Assembly: GCA_000969725.1 (NCBI GenBank)
Contig: JXSR01S067202.1
Strand: one strand, 5' to 3'
DNA: 24,157 nt
From: Ophiothrix spiculata
Lineage: Eukaryota > Echinodermata > Ophiuroidea > Amphilepidida > Ophiotrichidae
The position numbers were made by a program, and so were the translations under genes. A model generated the notes under the pieces. It saw only the letters and a program-made list of their open reading frames with translations. It was not told the origin of the DNA and made no database searches. Positions within the stretch are counted from its first letter, which is position 1; each line of letters begins with the position of its first letter. Below, one piece after another: positions 10,021-18,989 of the stretch.

Positions 10021-10159
10021 TATTAGGAGTTGTCATATTAAACGTAGTATTACCAAAACGCATTTAGTATAACTTTGTACAACACGCAGATATTGTTACA
10101 ACACAATTTTAATATTTCACACTTGTTTTTAATATTTTTCTTAGATGCAAGGTTTAGTT

Positions 10160-10320
10160 TCCACAAAGTGATGGAATTCTCATGACATGTTGTGGAATTC
10201 GCACAATGTGTTGCGGAATTCATACTTTGTGCTATGGAATTCTTAACGTGTTGTGGAATTTTCACAACATGCTATAGAAATTTAGCAACATGCTGTGGAA
10301 ATCTCAATGCATTGTGGAAT
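10160..10320 (+). repeat. 21-bp minisatellite of GTTGTGGAATT type
   Basis: Seven or eight units of 19-21 bp follow each other, for example GTTGTGGAATTCGCACAATG, GTTGCGGAATTCATACTTTG, GCTATGGAATTCTTAACG and GTTGTGGAATTTTCACAACA. They share the 21-bp period and the TTGYTG-like core with the neighbouring arrays, suggesting common origin. Confidence 0.75.
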
Positions 10321-10361
10321 CAATTTTATTGCTGCAAACTCAAGTTGTATTGAGGTATATT

Positions 10362-10678
10362 AGGGGGGGGGGGGGCACTTACATTGATAGGTTTTTCTGC
10401 TCCCCCAAGATGCCCATATCAAGATTACTTCAGTTCCGAAGGCTCTCATTTCAAAGAAAATGACTCAAAAAATGTGTTTTACAAAGTGGTCAACCTAACT
10501 TGATTTTGAGCGATTTTCAGCTCAAATAGTATTACTTTTATGGGTGAACAAGCAGTTCCTTACCCCAATTCAGAAAAAAAAAATCAGTTCCAGAGGCCCT
10601 ATTTTTGGCCAAAAATCAGTTCTGCAAGACTCTGTCGCATATCGAGGGAGGCACATGCCTACCTTTTTTTTTAGTAAC
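10362..10678. mobile_element. G-tract element, divergent copy
   Basis: It starts with a run of 13 G (10363-10375) followed by CACTTAC. It contains ctatttttggccaaaa and repeated CAGTTC, as does the better-preserved relative at 15931-16286. AGGTATATT occurs on both sides (10353-10361 and 10679-10687), which fits a target-site duplication. The surrounding minisatellite also contains similar words, so that is not conclusive. The right terminus lacks the expected C-tract. Confidence 0.55.
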
Positions 10679-10689
10679 AGGTATATTGC

Positions 10690-10805
10690 TGTAAAGCTGT
10701 AAAGTCATGGTGTGCTGCAAACTTGATGTGTATTGCTGCAAATTTGAGTTTTATTGCTGTAAACTCGAAATGCATTGCTGAAAACTGCTGGTATATTGCT
10801 ATGAT
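10690..10805 (+). repeat. 21-bp minisatellite of TATTGCTGCAAA type
   Basis: Units TGTATTGCTGCAAATTTGAG, TTTATTGCTGTAAACTCGAA, TGCATTGCTGAAAACTGCTG and a partial TATATTGCTATG run in phase at 21 bp. The array continues one begun at 10320-10361 and is interrupted by the element at 10362-10678. Confidence 0.75.
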
Positions 10806-10992
10806 CACTCGTGAGGGTGCTGGTAAAGCTCATTGGGGTTTTGTCTGCTGTGGCATTCCATTTATGATAGTTCGTTGGAAAGTTGAGACAACTATTGATT
10901 TCGCGCATGCTCAATACGTTTGTTAGGTATGGTCTGTAGGCTAGATAATGGCAGGTTTTGGATTAGAGTTCCTATCACATGATCATGGATAA

Positions 10993-11594
10993 AGGCGGTG
11001 TCACACATCACCGTATTGAGCCAAAACGTATGAATAACGTACAAAGTTCAGGCTATACGGTGGCGAGAGATTATATACGGTGAAGAAATCCATACAATTG
11101 AACGTATTGACTGACGAACATGAAACGAATAGACCGTACAATGACCGTACGACTTGCGGATAAGAAGCGGAAAAGTTGTCTGGTCTCACTGAACAACGCC
11201 GAATGAGAACCGGACGTGTTCCGTACTAAAGGAATAAATTAAGTATGATCATGGAGGTGTTAGTATAATACCTCCATGGTATGATGAACGTACAAAACAA
11301 ATTAGTAACGTATGAGTAGGCACAGAGACAATCGCCAAGGTAAATCCTCACTTGAAAATAATACCTCTTCACACTTTCCGGTTTGCAAGTTTCATTATAA
11401 TATTTCTCTAGTGCTGAGAGTTTTGACCTTGCTCAAAACAAGTCAACGTACTTAACGTACTCAAAACGCATTCCCACCGGATGGATAACGAATTGAACGT
11501 GTTTCTACCGAATGCATAACGAACATCACCGTACAGTAAAACAGTGTACGTTATTCGTACGTTTTCGTAAATACGGTGATGTGTGACACCGTCT
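10993..11594. mobile_element. Harbinger-like MITE, 602 bp, TAA target duplication
   Basis: The termini AGGCGGTGTCACACATCACC and, in complement, AGACGGTGTCACACATCACC are inverted repeats continuing for about 45 bp with few mismatches. TAA flanks both ends (10990-10992 and 11595-11597). A 3-bp TWA duplication and a G-rich GTGTCACAC terminus are typical of PIF/Harbinger elements. The interior is rich in CGTAC words and has no transposase. Confidence 0.8.
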
Positions 11595-11597
11595 TAA

Positions 11598-12160
11598 GGG
11601 ACCCTATAGTTTAGATGTTAACAAGGCACGTGAATGCGGCAAGCCAATGGCGGAGCAGAAACATTGGTCGACATCAATCTTTGCGTAAGGGTGTCACAAT
11701 AAAATTAATTTGAGCCTTTTTACATGTCCAATCTACCATTTAGTAGCTGTAAAATTCAGATAAACTCTTGGGATAATTTAGTTAAATTTTGGAAGTAAAC
11801 AATGTAATTTTCGAGCTGCATTTGAATTTTAGACTTGGTGACAATGAGTGAAAAATTTCCGAGTTTTTTTAATAGACTTTTTGGTCAAGAATTTATTTTT
11901 AAATCTGCTTGTTCTCATTAATCTGTTTTTGTCAGAACAAATGTTTAATATCAATATTCCTCCGTATGAATTATTATGACTATCGTTAATAACGTGATAA
12001 TTAGTGTATTCCTTTATCTAGGTAAATTTGCTTTTCTCATTATTTATTTTTGAAACCTATCCAGTCCCTTACTTTGGCCTTCCCTGGTTGGCGCATGACT
12101 TTTGCGTTATTGCCTTGTTAAGATTTAGATGTGCTCGCGCCCTCAACGCAATCGGAGACA
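11598..12160. other. Intergenic stretch, nothing recognised
   Basis: This is AT-rich DNA with no supported gene. A 123-codon open frame starting at 12028 runs from here into the inverted repeat that follows and is judged non-coding. Confidence 0.5.
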
Positions 12161-12866
12161 GGCGGCATAGGGCACGATTAACAGAAGCTACTAAATTTAG
12201 GGAAGAGGGATTCCTAAAACGCAAATTTAGGATACGTTTTACGTGTATTTCTATTGGGTCAAGTATTGAAGAAAATATTACAAAAATTATATTTTTAGCT
12301 TTCCTCAAAAATTACGAAAGTGTTCCTATAGTAATAAACATATTTATGTTATTCCAAATGATCCACTGGGCCTTCACGTGTGAACACCACTTTTTATAGA
12401 TTTTATCATATTGTTTTACCGATTTAATTTATGACCATTCCAGAAGTTGTGTTTTTCCACGAATTATTACCTTACGGTAACCAGTAATAGTTGCCACGGC
12501 CACCCACCTCTGATCGGAGGCAGGTCACAAGTTTCTAACGACGTTGGCCATGCCTTTCTACTACCATATTGATCGAGTGTCATTCCGCAGTGTCTCTCGT
12601 GTGATTTCAATACGAGAAAATGTCCCGGGAATGATGTGCTTTAAATAAACCTAAGATTACTTTTTAGTATACGAATGGGCGCGTGACCCCAGCAGACTTA
12701 GAATAATACAATAAAGTGCATCACTAGGCTATATGAGCAATTTTGTTATATTTAAATAATTTTTGTAATAGAAAGACACGTAAAATGTATCCTAAATTTG
12801 TGTTTGGAAATCCCTCATCCCTAAATCTGGCTGGTAGCTTCTAGTAAACTGTGTCCTATGCCGCCC
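12161..12866. repeat. Large inverted repeat with arms of about 100-130 bp
   Basis: The left arm 12161-12297 (ggcggcatagggcac ... aaatttaggatacgttttac ... ttacaaaaattat) matches the complement of 12740-12866, with a roughly 22-bp indel. The arms are separated by some 440 bp. It could be a foldback element or two oppositely oriented repeat copies. The spacer includes CCTCTGATCGGAGG, a small hairpin, at about 12509. Confidence 0.7.
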
Positions 12867-13506
12867 GCATGTTTTAAACATGATAAAGGGAAGAAGCGTT
12901 GTTTACATTTGACATCGACAGCAGCAGCTGCTTGTTTGTTTGTTCATAGACTCTGTGACCTGGGCATGTGAATAATAGTGTGCAATATTACAGCTTTGTC
13001 CGACTTGAAAATGAACATTTTGCCTTTATAAGTTCATCGTTCAATAATTCTACAAATTACACCACATCAATTTCAAGCAGATTTTGCGTGGGATTTTTCA
13101 GTTTTTAGTGACTCCAAGTCCAAGGTCTCGACCAACTTATTCATAAACTTGCTTCCATCAGGCAAACGCATTGCTTGGGATTATCTTATTCCGACAGGTC
13201 ATGGAGAACTGACCTTGTTACCTGGAATTGCCTAAGGGAGTTTGACATTGAAGTATTACTGGACGAAACGAAACTAAGGCATAAATTTACAAGTTACAGG
13301 CTTTGCTTTATCTACCTCACAGCTCGCGGAATGAGCTGTTATAGTTGCTATAGTGCTGGCAGTTTCAAGTTGTGCGAGTGAATTTATTACGATTTCTGGT
13401 CGGATTTTATTTTTTCTACTATACCAGCAAATCTTGCTTATCTGGATTGAATAGCAGACCTTGAATCAATCAAATAAAATATATTTACATTTGATTACGA
13501 GTATAA
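12867..13506. other. Region upstream of the first transporter unit, nothing recognised
   Basis: There is no supported exon. Distal regulatory sequence for the transporter copies could lie here but nothing specific is visible. Confidence 0.45.
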
Positions 13507-13896
13507 CCTGCACATGTCAATGCAACTTCCACCAATAGATGCAACAGTTGCCTGTTCGGACAGTATTGATCGGAATCAGGGATTTGATACATTCCAAAAT
13601 ATTTATTTATCGATGTGTGATGTTGATGATAGTAAATAAACAACTTTAGTGCTAAATACCAAACCGAAGCGAAGCTTGCTAAAACTATGCTTGAATGCTC
13701 TTTATATTTGAAAACAAATCTTCAGACACACACGACACAGGCATAATCATCAGTTCATTCTTCTTGACGGTTCGTGTTTGTTTCGACGTGGTTACCATCA
13801 TATATCGCATTATTTACTGCACGTTAAAAGACCTGTCAACGAATTTCGGTATCTTTTTTTCGTCATCTAAAATTAGCAAGCAATATTACAGACAAG

Positions 13897-14259
13897 ATGT
13901 CTGAGAAACAATTTGTGAACCCGGTGGATGCCAAATTCACTGTCCCAGATTACATAGTATTTGCTCTTATGTTGGGTATCTCTTGCGGAATCGGGATCTT
14001 CCATGCTCTTACTGGAGGAAGGCAGAAGACGACATTGGAATTCCTAATGGCTAATAGGAATATGAATCCATTCGCCGTTGGAATGTCCTTGGTTGCCAGC
14101 TTCATCTCAGCCATCACATTTCTAGGGACACCAGCTGATAATTACAAGTATGGAATTGGCTACTGGCTCTATGCATTTGGTTATATATTGGTGGGGTTAG
14201 CTTGCTGGAGGTTTTACATCCCCATATTTTATCGAATGAAAATTACAAGTGCTAATGAG
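13897..14259 (+). CDS. SLC5A8-like: SLC5 sodium-coupled transporter first exon, copy A1
   Basis: This exon encodes the N-terminal 121 residues of a sodium-coupled monocarboxylate/multivitamin-type transporter (SLC5A8/SLC5A12/SLC5A6 group), a plasma membrane protein of the LeuT fold. It starts at an ATG in context acaagATGt and ends with GAG at a gtgaga donor. Visible parts are an N-terminal helix about 18-40 (DYIVFALMLGISCGIGIF), the GGRQKTTLEFLM loop, and the ion/substrate helix about 60-80 (MSLVASFISAITFLGTPA). A further helix spans about 88-112. Human SLC5A8 has the same order (DYVVFAGM, SLTASFMSAVTVLGTP, ITSTYE). A full protein is about 600 residues, so this is only exon 1. No exon 2 is found before the next copy. 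The frame is intact, and the protein differs from A2 only at residues 25 and 28. Confidence 0.9.
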
Positions 14260-14384
14260 GTGAGAACATTTTTGTTTACTTTCGAGTTTACGTGTATATA
14301 TCGTGAATTATAATATTTCTGGGAACTCTGTGTGGCTCATAAATCCCTGACCCGATCAGATCTGGACCAAAATGTTCTGAGGAG

Positions 14385-14800
14385 GGGGTAAGTCAGCCGG
14401 TCAGGTCGCCCGAGGTCAAAGGTCATATAAGGTAAAATCTCAAAAATGTCAAAAAGTTTACCCGAGGTCATCCGAGGTCATTTGGGGTCATTCAAGTTCA
14501 CGACCATAACTCCATATCCCTCGACCCCTGAGTCGACCAAACCTGCACCATGGGCAGCTGACACAGGGAGTGTGCTGGAGGGGTCAGGTCAAGGTCATCT
14601 AAGGTCAAAGATCATTCGGAGGTAAAATCGTAAATTGATAGAGTCAATCAACCATATAATATAGTCATTTGGAGTCATTTAAGGTCACAGCCATAATTCC
14701 ATAACCCTTGACCCAACGCGGACTAAACCTGCTCTATGGATAATTGTCACCCTAGGACAGATCAAGGTCAACCAAGGTCAAAGGTCATTTGAAGGTAAAT
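14385..14800 (+). repeat. GGTCA-rich repeat with DR1 sites, unit A copy 1
   Basis: Dozens of AGGTCA-like half-sites occur after exon A1. Perfect DR1 elements AGGTCAAAGGTCA lie at 14413-14425 and 14775-14787, with a one-base variant at 14602-14614. DR1 is the known binding site of RXR heterodimers, HNF4 and COUP-TF. GGTCA-rich repeats are also a generic repeat type, so regulatory use is only a possibility. Confidence 0.75.
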
Positions 14801-14852
14801 TATAAAAATGATAGGAGAGTCAATATATAAGGATTTGTGGCAGTGTAGTATT

Positions 14853-15140
14853 GGGCTATTCCAGAATAAAATTGCCCTCCCCCCATAGAGGAGGTAAACT
14901 GTCCTCATTCAAAAAGTCTGGAATTCCATCAAGGATTTTATTAATTTTTCGTGGAATTCCAGAGCCATGAGCCAGTTTTTTTGAAAAATGTTGGATTTTT
15001 GGTGGCTCTGAAGATAATTTTCTGGAAAACAGGGAATTTTGTTTAAAACACTCCGGAATTCCAAGGCCCGCTGTTGTCAAAAAAATCTGGAATTCCAACA
15101 TCCTCTATGGGGGGTGGGCACAAATAATCTGGAATAGCCC
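14853..15140. mobile_element. 288-bp MITE with GGGCTATTCCAG termini
   Basis: GGGCTATTCCAG at the left is mirrored by CTGGAATAGCCC at the right, and the similarity continues about 40 bp inward (cccccatagagga). ATT flanks both ends (14850-14852 and 15141-15143). The homologous place in copy 2 (near 20060-20075) lacks the element, a near-empty site. The interior repeats ctggaattcca several times. Confidence 0.85.
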
Positions 15141-15162
15141 ATTATGTTATTCATTTGCGTGT

Positions 15163-15710
15163 ATAGATAATGGATATACTCTTGATTTTGCAATGTTTAA
15201 TTAGCCGCCATTTTCACGCGTGTCCCATTGTCAAATATTGTCCGCTTTGTTAAAGCATGACAATATCACATCGATTTGTTACACTTGAACAATTAGTAAT
15301 GTACAAAATTTTAACTTGTTGACAATTGCTTTGCACTGATCAGATGTCGTTGATTAAGTCCCTGGATGGGAATTTGATATGCACCAATAGCAAGAGTCGA
15401 AAATCGTTTGAGTCGACATCAAAAAACTTTTGTTTTACCAACAACTCCACTCTTATTGGAAAAAAATCATATAAAATACCAGGATTAAGTGACCTTGATG
15501 GTATCCCAATGATATCAGTCAATGTAAATCCATGAATATGCCGTTAAAAACACACAAAGTCTACCTCAAGTATTCATGAGGACATGAACTACAAAACTTA
15601 AGTCAAAAATTCCCACCAAAGGATACAAACCTCCACGGGGTTGAAACCCTTTGGACCTAGTTCAAGGCGAGTGTATTACAAATAATGGACATACACATTC
15701 CGTCTAAGTT
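15163..15710 (+). repeat. Conserved non-coding block, unit A copy 1
   Basis: It matches 20093-20645 closely, including taattagccgccattttcac and gagtcgaaaatcgtttgagt. The open frames across it are not preserved in copy 2, so it is non-coding. Function is unknown; it marks the right part of the duplicated unit. Confidence 0.75.
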
Positions 15711-15930
15711 TGTCATATGGTTTGTCTCAAATAGAAACAAATTGCTATGGATAAATCAAAATATACAAAGGGCGTTCCGAAAAAAAAAGTGAGCCTTTAA
15801 AACAAAGCTATAAGAAAACCATTAATGATAACGACTTGGAAAACTACAGATCAGTATACGAACTTACACAATGAGACCCGTTTCGCCCATAGGCGATACA
15901 TCAGGAACTTTTGTATAAAGAACTTCTGAT

Positions 15931-16286
15931 CCCGGGGGGGGGGGGGGCACTCACATATGTGGACAGGATATATATGTCCGGCGGTCAAGACCCCCTTTTT
16001 CAGGCCGCCAGGCCGCTCACTAGATCCCAATTTTCAGCGTGATTCAGTTCTTTTGACCCCGTTTTTTAGAAAAACTGCAAAATTTTAGCTCTAACTGCAT
16101 AAATTGCTCAGGAAATGCGAAAATTTTCAGTTCAGGGGGCTATTTTTGGCCAAAATTTCAGTTCACTAGACCCCCAAAAATTGGTTTCAAAGGTCCATTT
16201 TTTACAGAAAATCAGTTCACCTGCCCCCAATTTCGGCGCTTCGCGCCGGACATACCTACCACTTTCAAAGTTGAGTGCCCCCCGGG
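15931..16286. mobile_element. 356-bp G-tract MITE with 8-bp target duplication
   Basis: The left end CCCGGG with a 14-G run then CACTCAC, and the right end GAGTGCCCCCCGGG, are inverted repeats. CTTCTGAT stands immediately outside both ends (15923-15930 and 16287-16294), an 8-bp target-site duplication. This fits hAT-like or another 8-bp class of DNA transposon. It lies in the spacer between the two A units. The interior has CAGTTC words and ttcggcgcttcgcgccg. Confidence 0.85.
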
Positions 16287-16619
16287 CTTCTGATCCTAAA
16301 GAAAGACGCCACTGGAGTTCCAGCCCTTAAAGATCGAGGCTTAAAATGCCAGACCCTAAGCCGTGTAAATTTCCACCAATACCAGACATTATACCATCAT
16401 ACCTGAAGGCATTGAAAAACTACCGAAAGAACTTTTTAATAATAACCCAAATAAAGTCACATGTACCGGTATGCAACTTACACCAATAGATGATCCAACA
16501 TTGGGTGTTGCAAAGTATATAATCCAGATCCAGATGCAACAGTTGCCTATTCGGACAGTATTGATCGGAAATCAGGGATTTATTACATTCCAAAATATAA
16601 ATTTATCGATTTGTGATAT

Positions 16620-16662
16620 TGATGATAGCAACGAGATCTTATTAATATCTCGTTGATGATAG
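16620..16662. repeat. Palindromic 25-bp insert with 9-bp direct repeat
   Basis: TGATGATAG occurs at 16620-16628 and 16654-16662, flanking a 25-bp insert whose ends are inverted (CAACGAGAT ... ATCTCGTTG, sharing TG with the flank). Copy 1 has a single TGATGATAG at the corresponding place. It looks like the residue of a transposon with 9-bp target duplication, reduced to its ends. Confidence 0.65.
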
Positions 16663-16975
16663 TAAATAAACAACTGCAGTGCTATTTACCAAACCGGATA
16701 AGCTTGCCAAAATCTATGCTTGAATGCTCTTTCTGTTTGATCAATCATATCTTCAGACACTTGATTAATACAGGCATAATCATCAGTGCATTCTTCTTGG
16801 CGGTTCTTGTGTTCCAAAATCTGTGGTTTGTTTCGACGTGGTTATACCATATACATGTACCATCTCCGGGATACCATCATTACCGGGACCATTATTTACT
16901 GCAAGTTAAGTTGACCTGTCAACGTTTTTCATTATCTTCCTTTCGTCACCAAAAAGTAGCATGCAATAAAACAAG

Positions 16976-17338
16976 ATGTCTGAGAAACAATTTGTGAACC
17001 CAGTGGATGCCAAATTCACTGTCCCAGATTACATAGTATTTGCTCTTGTGTTGGGTGTCTCTTGTGGAATCGGGATCTTCCATGCCCTTACTGGAGGAAG
17101 GCAGAAAACGACGTTGGAATTCCTAATGGCTAATAGGAACATGAATCCATTCGCCGTTGGAATGTCCTTGGTTGCCAGCTTCATCTCAGCCATCACATTT
17201 TTAGGGACACCAGCTGATAATTACAAGTATGGAATTGGATACTGGCTCTATGCATTTGGTTATATATTGGTGGGGTTAGCTTGCTGGAGGTTTTACATCC
17301 CCATATTTTATCGAATGAAAATTACAAGTGCTAATGAG
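16976..17338 (+). CDS. SLC5A8-like: SLC5 sodium-coupled transporter first exon, copy A2
   Basis: It has the same 363-nt length, ATG context and phase-0 end (GAG before gtgaga) as A1. By hand count the two exons differ at 10 of 363 bases: eight silent, two conservative (Met25 to Val, Ile28 to Val). That pattern suggests both have been kept by selection. It encodes the N-terminal helix, the GGRQKTTLEFLM loop and the MSLVASFISAITFLGTPA helix of a membrane symporter of the SMCT type. No exon resembling the next conserved SLC5 block (YLELRF-like) is visible between here and the B copies. The exon may be spliced to distant shared exons, or be part of an incomplete duplicate. Confidence 0.9.
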
Positions 17339-17395
17339 GTGAGAATATTTTTTGTTTACTTTCGAGTTCACGTGTGTGTCGTGAATTTTAATATT

Positions 17396-18636
17396 TCCTT
17401 TTTATTGTAAAAGTTATGAATTTTTATTTATGTTTATTTGACTACTCAATTTCATCATGGTATAGCGGAGTAACCAAAACTACATGCAAAAAGCTTCAGT
17501 ATGCAAAGAACAAAGTTATTAGATCCCTGTTACCATATTGATGTTCAGGATTTTGAAAAAATTACCAGATGTAGTCAACACAATTTTTATACTCACAAAA
17601 ATAGCTCCAATTCAGGTTCGTTTTATCAAGGTGGCATCCACGATTTGGTTGATCTACAAACCAAATCAAGGAGATCACTCAAAAAACAAACTTTTAAAAG
17701 GCTGTTAAAGATTTACCTCTTGCAAAATCTGTCCTTGTAACTGTTTATTTCATATTCTTATTTGCATATATATTGCATTTTCTTGTTTCATATTTCTTAG
17801 ATTTTTATGTTAAAGGGCATTGGACAAAATTTTGAAATTTTGTTTGTAGATGATTTACACATCCTATGTTAGAAAATAACAGTCAATACCAAATATTGCG
17901 AAATTTTTGATCAAAACCTTTTAAAAAGTCAAAAATTTGAATGTTATTGTATTTGTTGATTTTGGGTATGAGGCTAATCTTTAAACGTATTTATTGATGC
18001 TATTCAGTGAGAAAGAGCCAAAGATTTGATTGTAAAACATTCTTTTTCACATCATAGATTGCAGAAGATTCAAAAGAAATTTGGAATTTTCATCAAATCT
18101 CCTGAAAGGACCAATTCTAGAAATTCAACTATAGAGGGCAGTATTTATCGTTGTCGACAACGATAATTAAAAATAAGAGAATATCTAAATATTTTGATAT
18201 ATAGGGTTTGAATTTGACAATGAAACTTTGCATGCTGTCATTATTACCACTAACATTTCCAATGGTGCAAAAATCTAAAAATGTTTGGAGAAAAGTTTGG
18301 GTATGATGCTGAACTTGTCCAATTCCCCTTTAATTACGATGTGCAATTGATGTATTTTTGATGACAAATGACCCTACCCTTTGGAAATAAGCCGCTTTTA
18401 GGGCTTAAACCCGGCTTTAATAAAGGATTATCCTATTCATATCCCAGCAATTTGTGTGTCCCAGTTATTATTGTATTTATGTATATTTTTTATAAATTTT
18501 AACAATGCCGATTGTATGTATTTTGTAGCTTTTATTGTTGATATGCATGAATAAACTCAAATCAAATCAAATCATATAAACAAACGGAAGTAGGCTACCC
18601 ATGTGTGGTCTTTGGTACAAAATATAGAAACAAGTA
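17396..18636 (+). mobile_element. 5'-truncated LINE 3' end, interrupted by a MITE
   Basis: TAATATT flanks the insertion (17389-17395 and 18637-18643), and copy 1 lacks it. Part of it (17501-17740) encodes FKRLLKIYLLQ-like residues, as at the C-terminus of non-LTR retrotransposon ORF2. After an interruption by the MITE, 18340-18573 ends in gaataaactcaaatcaaatc, a (CAAAT)n tail. About 60 bp between the tail and the direct repeat are unexplained. The LINE clade cannot be named. Confidence 0.55.
17814..18329. mobile_element. 516-bp MITE (GGGGCATTGGAC family), copy 2, nested in LINE
   Basis: Its termini are AGGGCATTGGACAAAATTTT and, in complement, AGGGGAATTGGACAAGTTCA. TTAA flanks both sides (17810-17813 and 18330-18333). 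It is nearly full-length homologous to 8625-9141. The centre holds a perfect 22-bp palindrome at 18145-18166 built on TTGTCGACAA. Confidence 0.82.
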
Positions 18637-18745
18637 TAATATTGCTGGGACCTCTGTGTGGCTTTCTGTGTGTATGTTCATAAAATCCCGACCCCATATG
18701 GACCAAAATGTTCTTGAGGGAGAGGGCTTCGGTCAGCCGGTCAGG

Positions 18746-18989
18746 TCACCCGAGGTCAAAGGTCATTTCAAGATTCAAGATTCAAGATTCAAATTTATTA
18801 AAACCAAATGGCAGCAATCGCTGAATTACATGGTTATTTACAATTATAAAACATTAAAAATTACAGATCACCCGAGGTCAAAGGTCATTTCAAGATTCAA
18901 GATTCAAGATTCAAATATATTAAAACCAAATGGCAGCAATCGCTGAATTACATGGTTATTTACAATTTTTATAAAACATTAAAAATTAC
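18746..18989. repeat. Tandem duplication of about 122 bp across a LINE tail
   Basis: The segment starting tcacccgaggtcaaagg at 18746 repeats at 18868, continuing through (CAAGATT)n and aaaccaaatggcagcaatcg to aacattaaaaattac. Because the repeated unit contains both the pre-insertion flank and the LINE tail, the duplication happened after the LINE inserted. Confidence 0.88.

Larger units (their letters stand above)
13507..15710 (+). repeat. Duplicated transporter unit A, copy 1
   Basis: Sequence homologous to 16455-20645 starts near the TGCAACAGTTGCCT block and ends at CATTCCGTCTAAGTT (15696-15710). It holds a 5' flank, one coding exon, intronic GGTCA repeats and a conserved downstream block (15163-15710). 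Copy 1 is the shorter form and carries one insertion absent from copy 2 (14853-15140). Confidence 0.8.

Noticed and set aside
9937..10805. Possible CRISPR-like array
   Set aside because: The repeats are contiguous 21-bp minisatellite units without unique spacers, and the DNA is animal nuclear.
12028..12399. 123-codon open frame on the + strand
   Set aside because: It spans the left arm of the 12161-12866 inverted repeat, shows no family resemblance and has no splice or promoter context.
14413..14425. Calling a functional HNF4/RXR enhancer
   Set aside because: The motif match is perfect, but GGTCA-rich repeats are widespread in such genomes, so only the motif and not its activity is annotated.
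16653..16997. 114-codon frame overlapping the start of exon A2
   Set aside because: It is out of frame with the transporter, encodes no recognisable domain and its counterpart upstream of A1 (13695-13904) is not conserved as protein. It could act as an upstream ORF at most.
13897..17338. A1/A2 duplication as a simple assembly artefact
   Set aside because: The two units differ by numerous substitutions and at least five insertions with proper flanking duplications, so they are genuinely separate loci or strongly diverged haplotypes. The haplotype explanation is less likely because the copies are in tandem on one sequence.
18605..18946. 113-codon frame
   Set aside because: It runs across the GGTCA repeat and the antisense of a LINE tail; the repeated peptide only reflects the 122-bp duplication.
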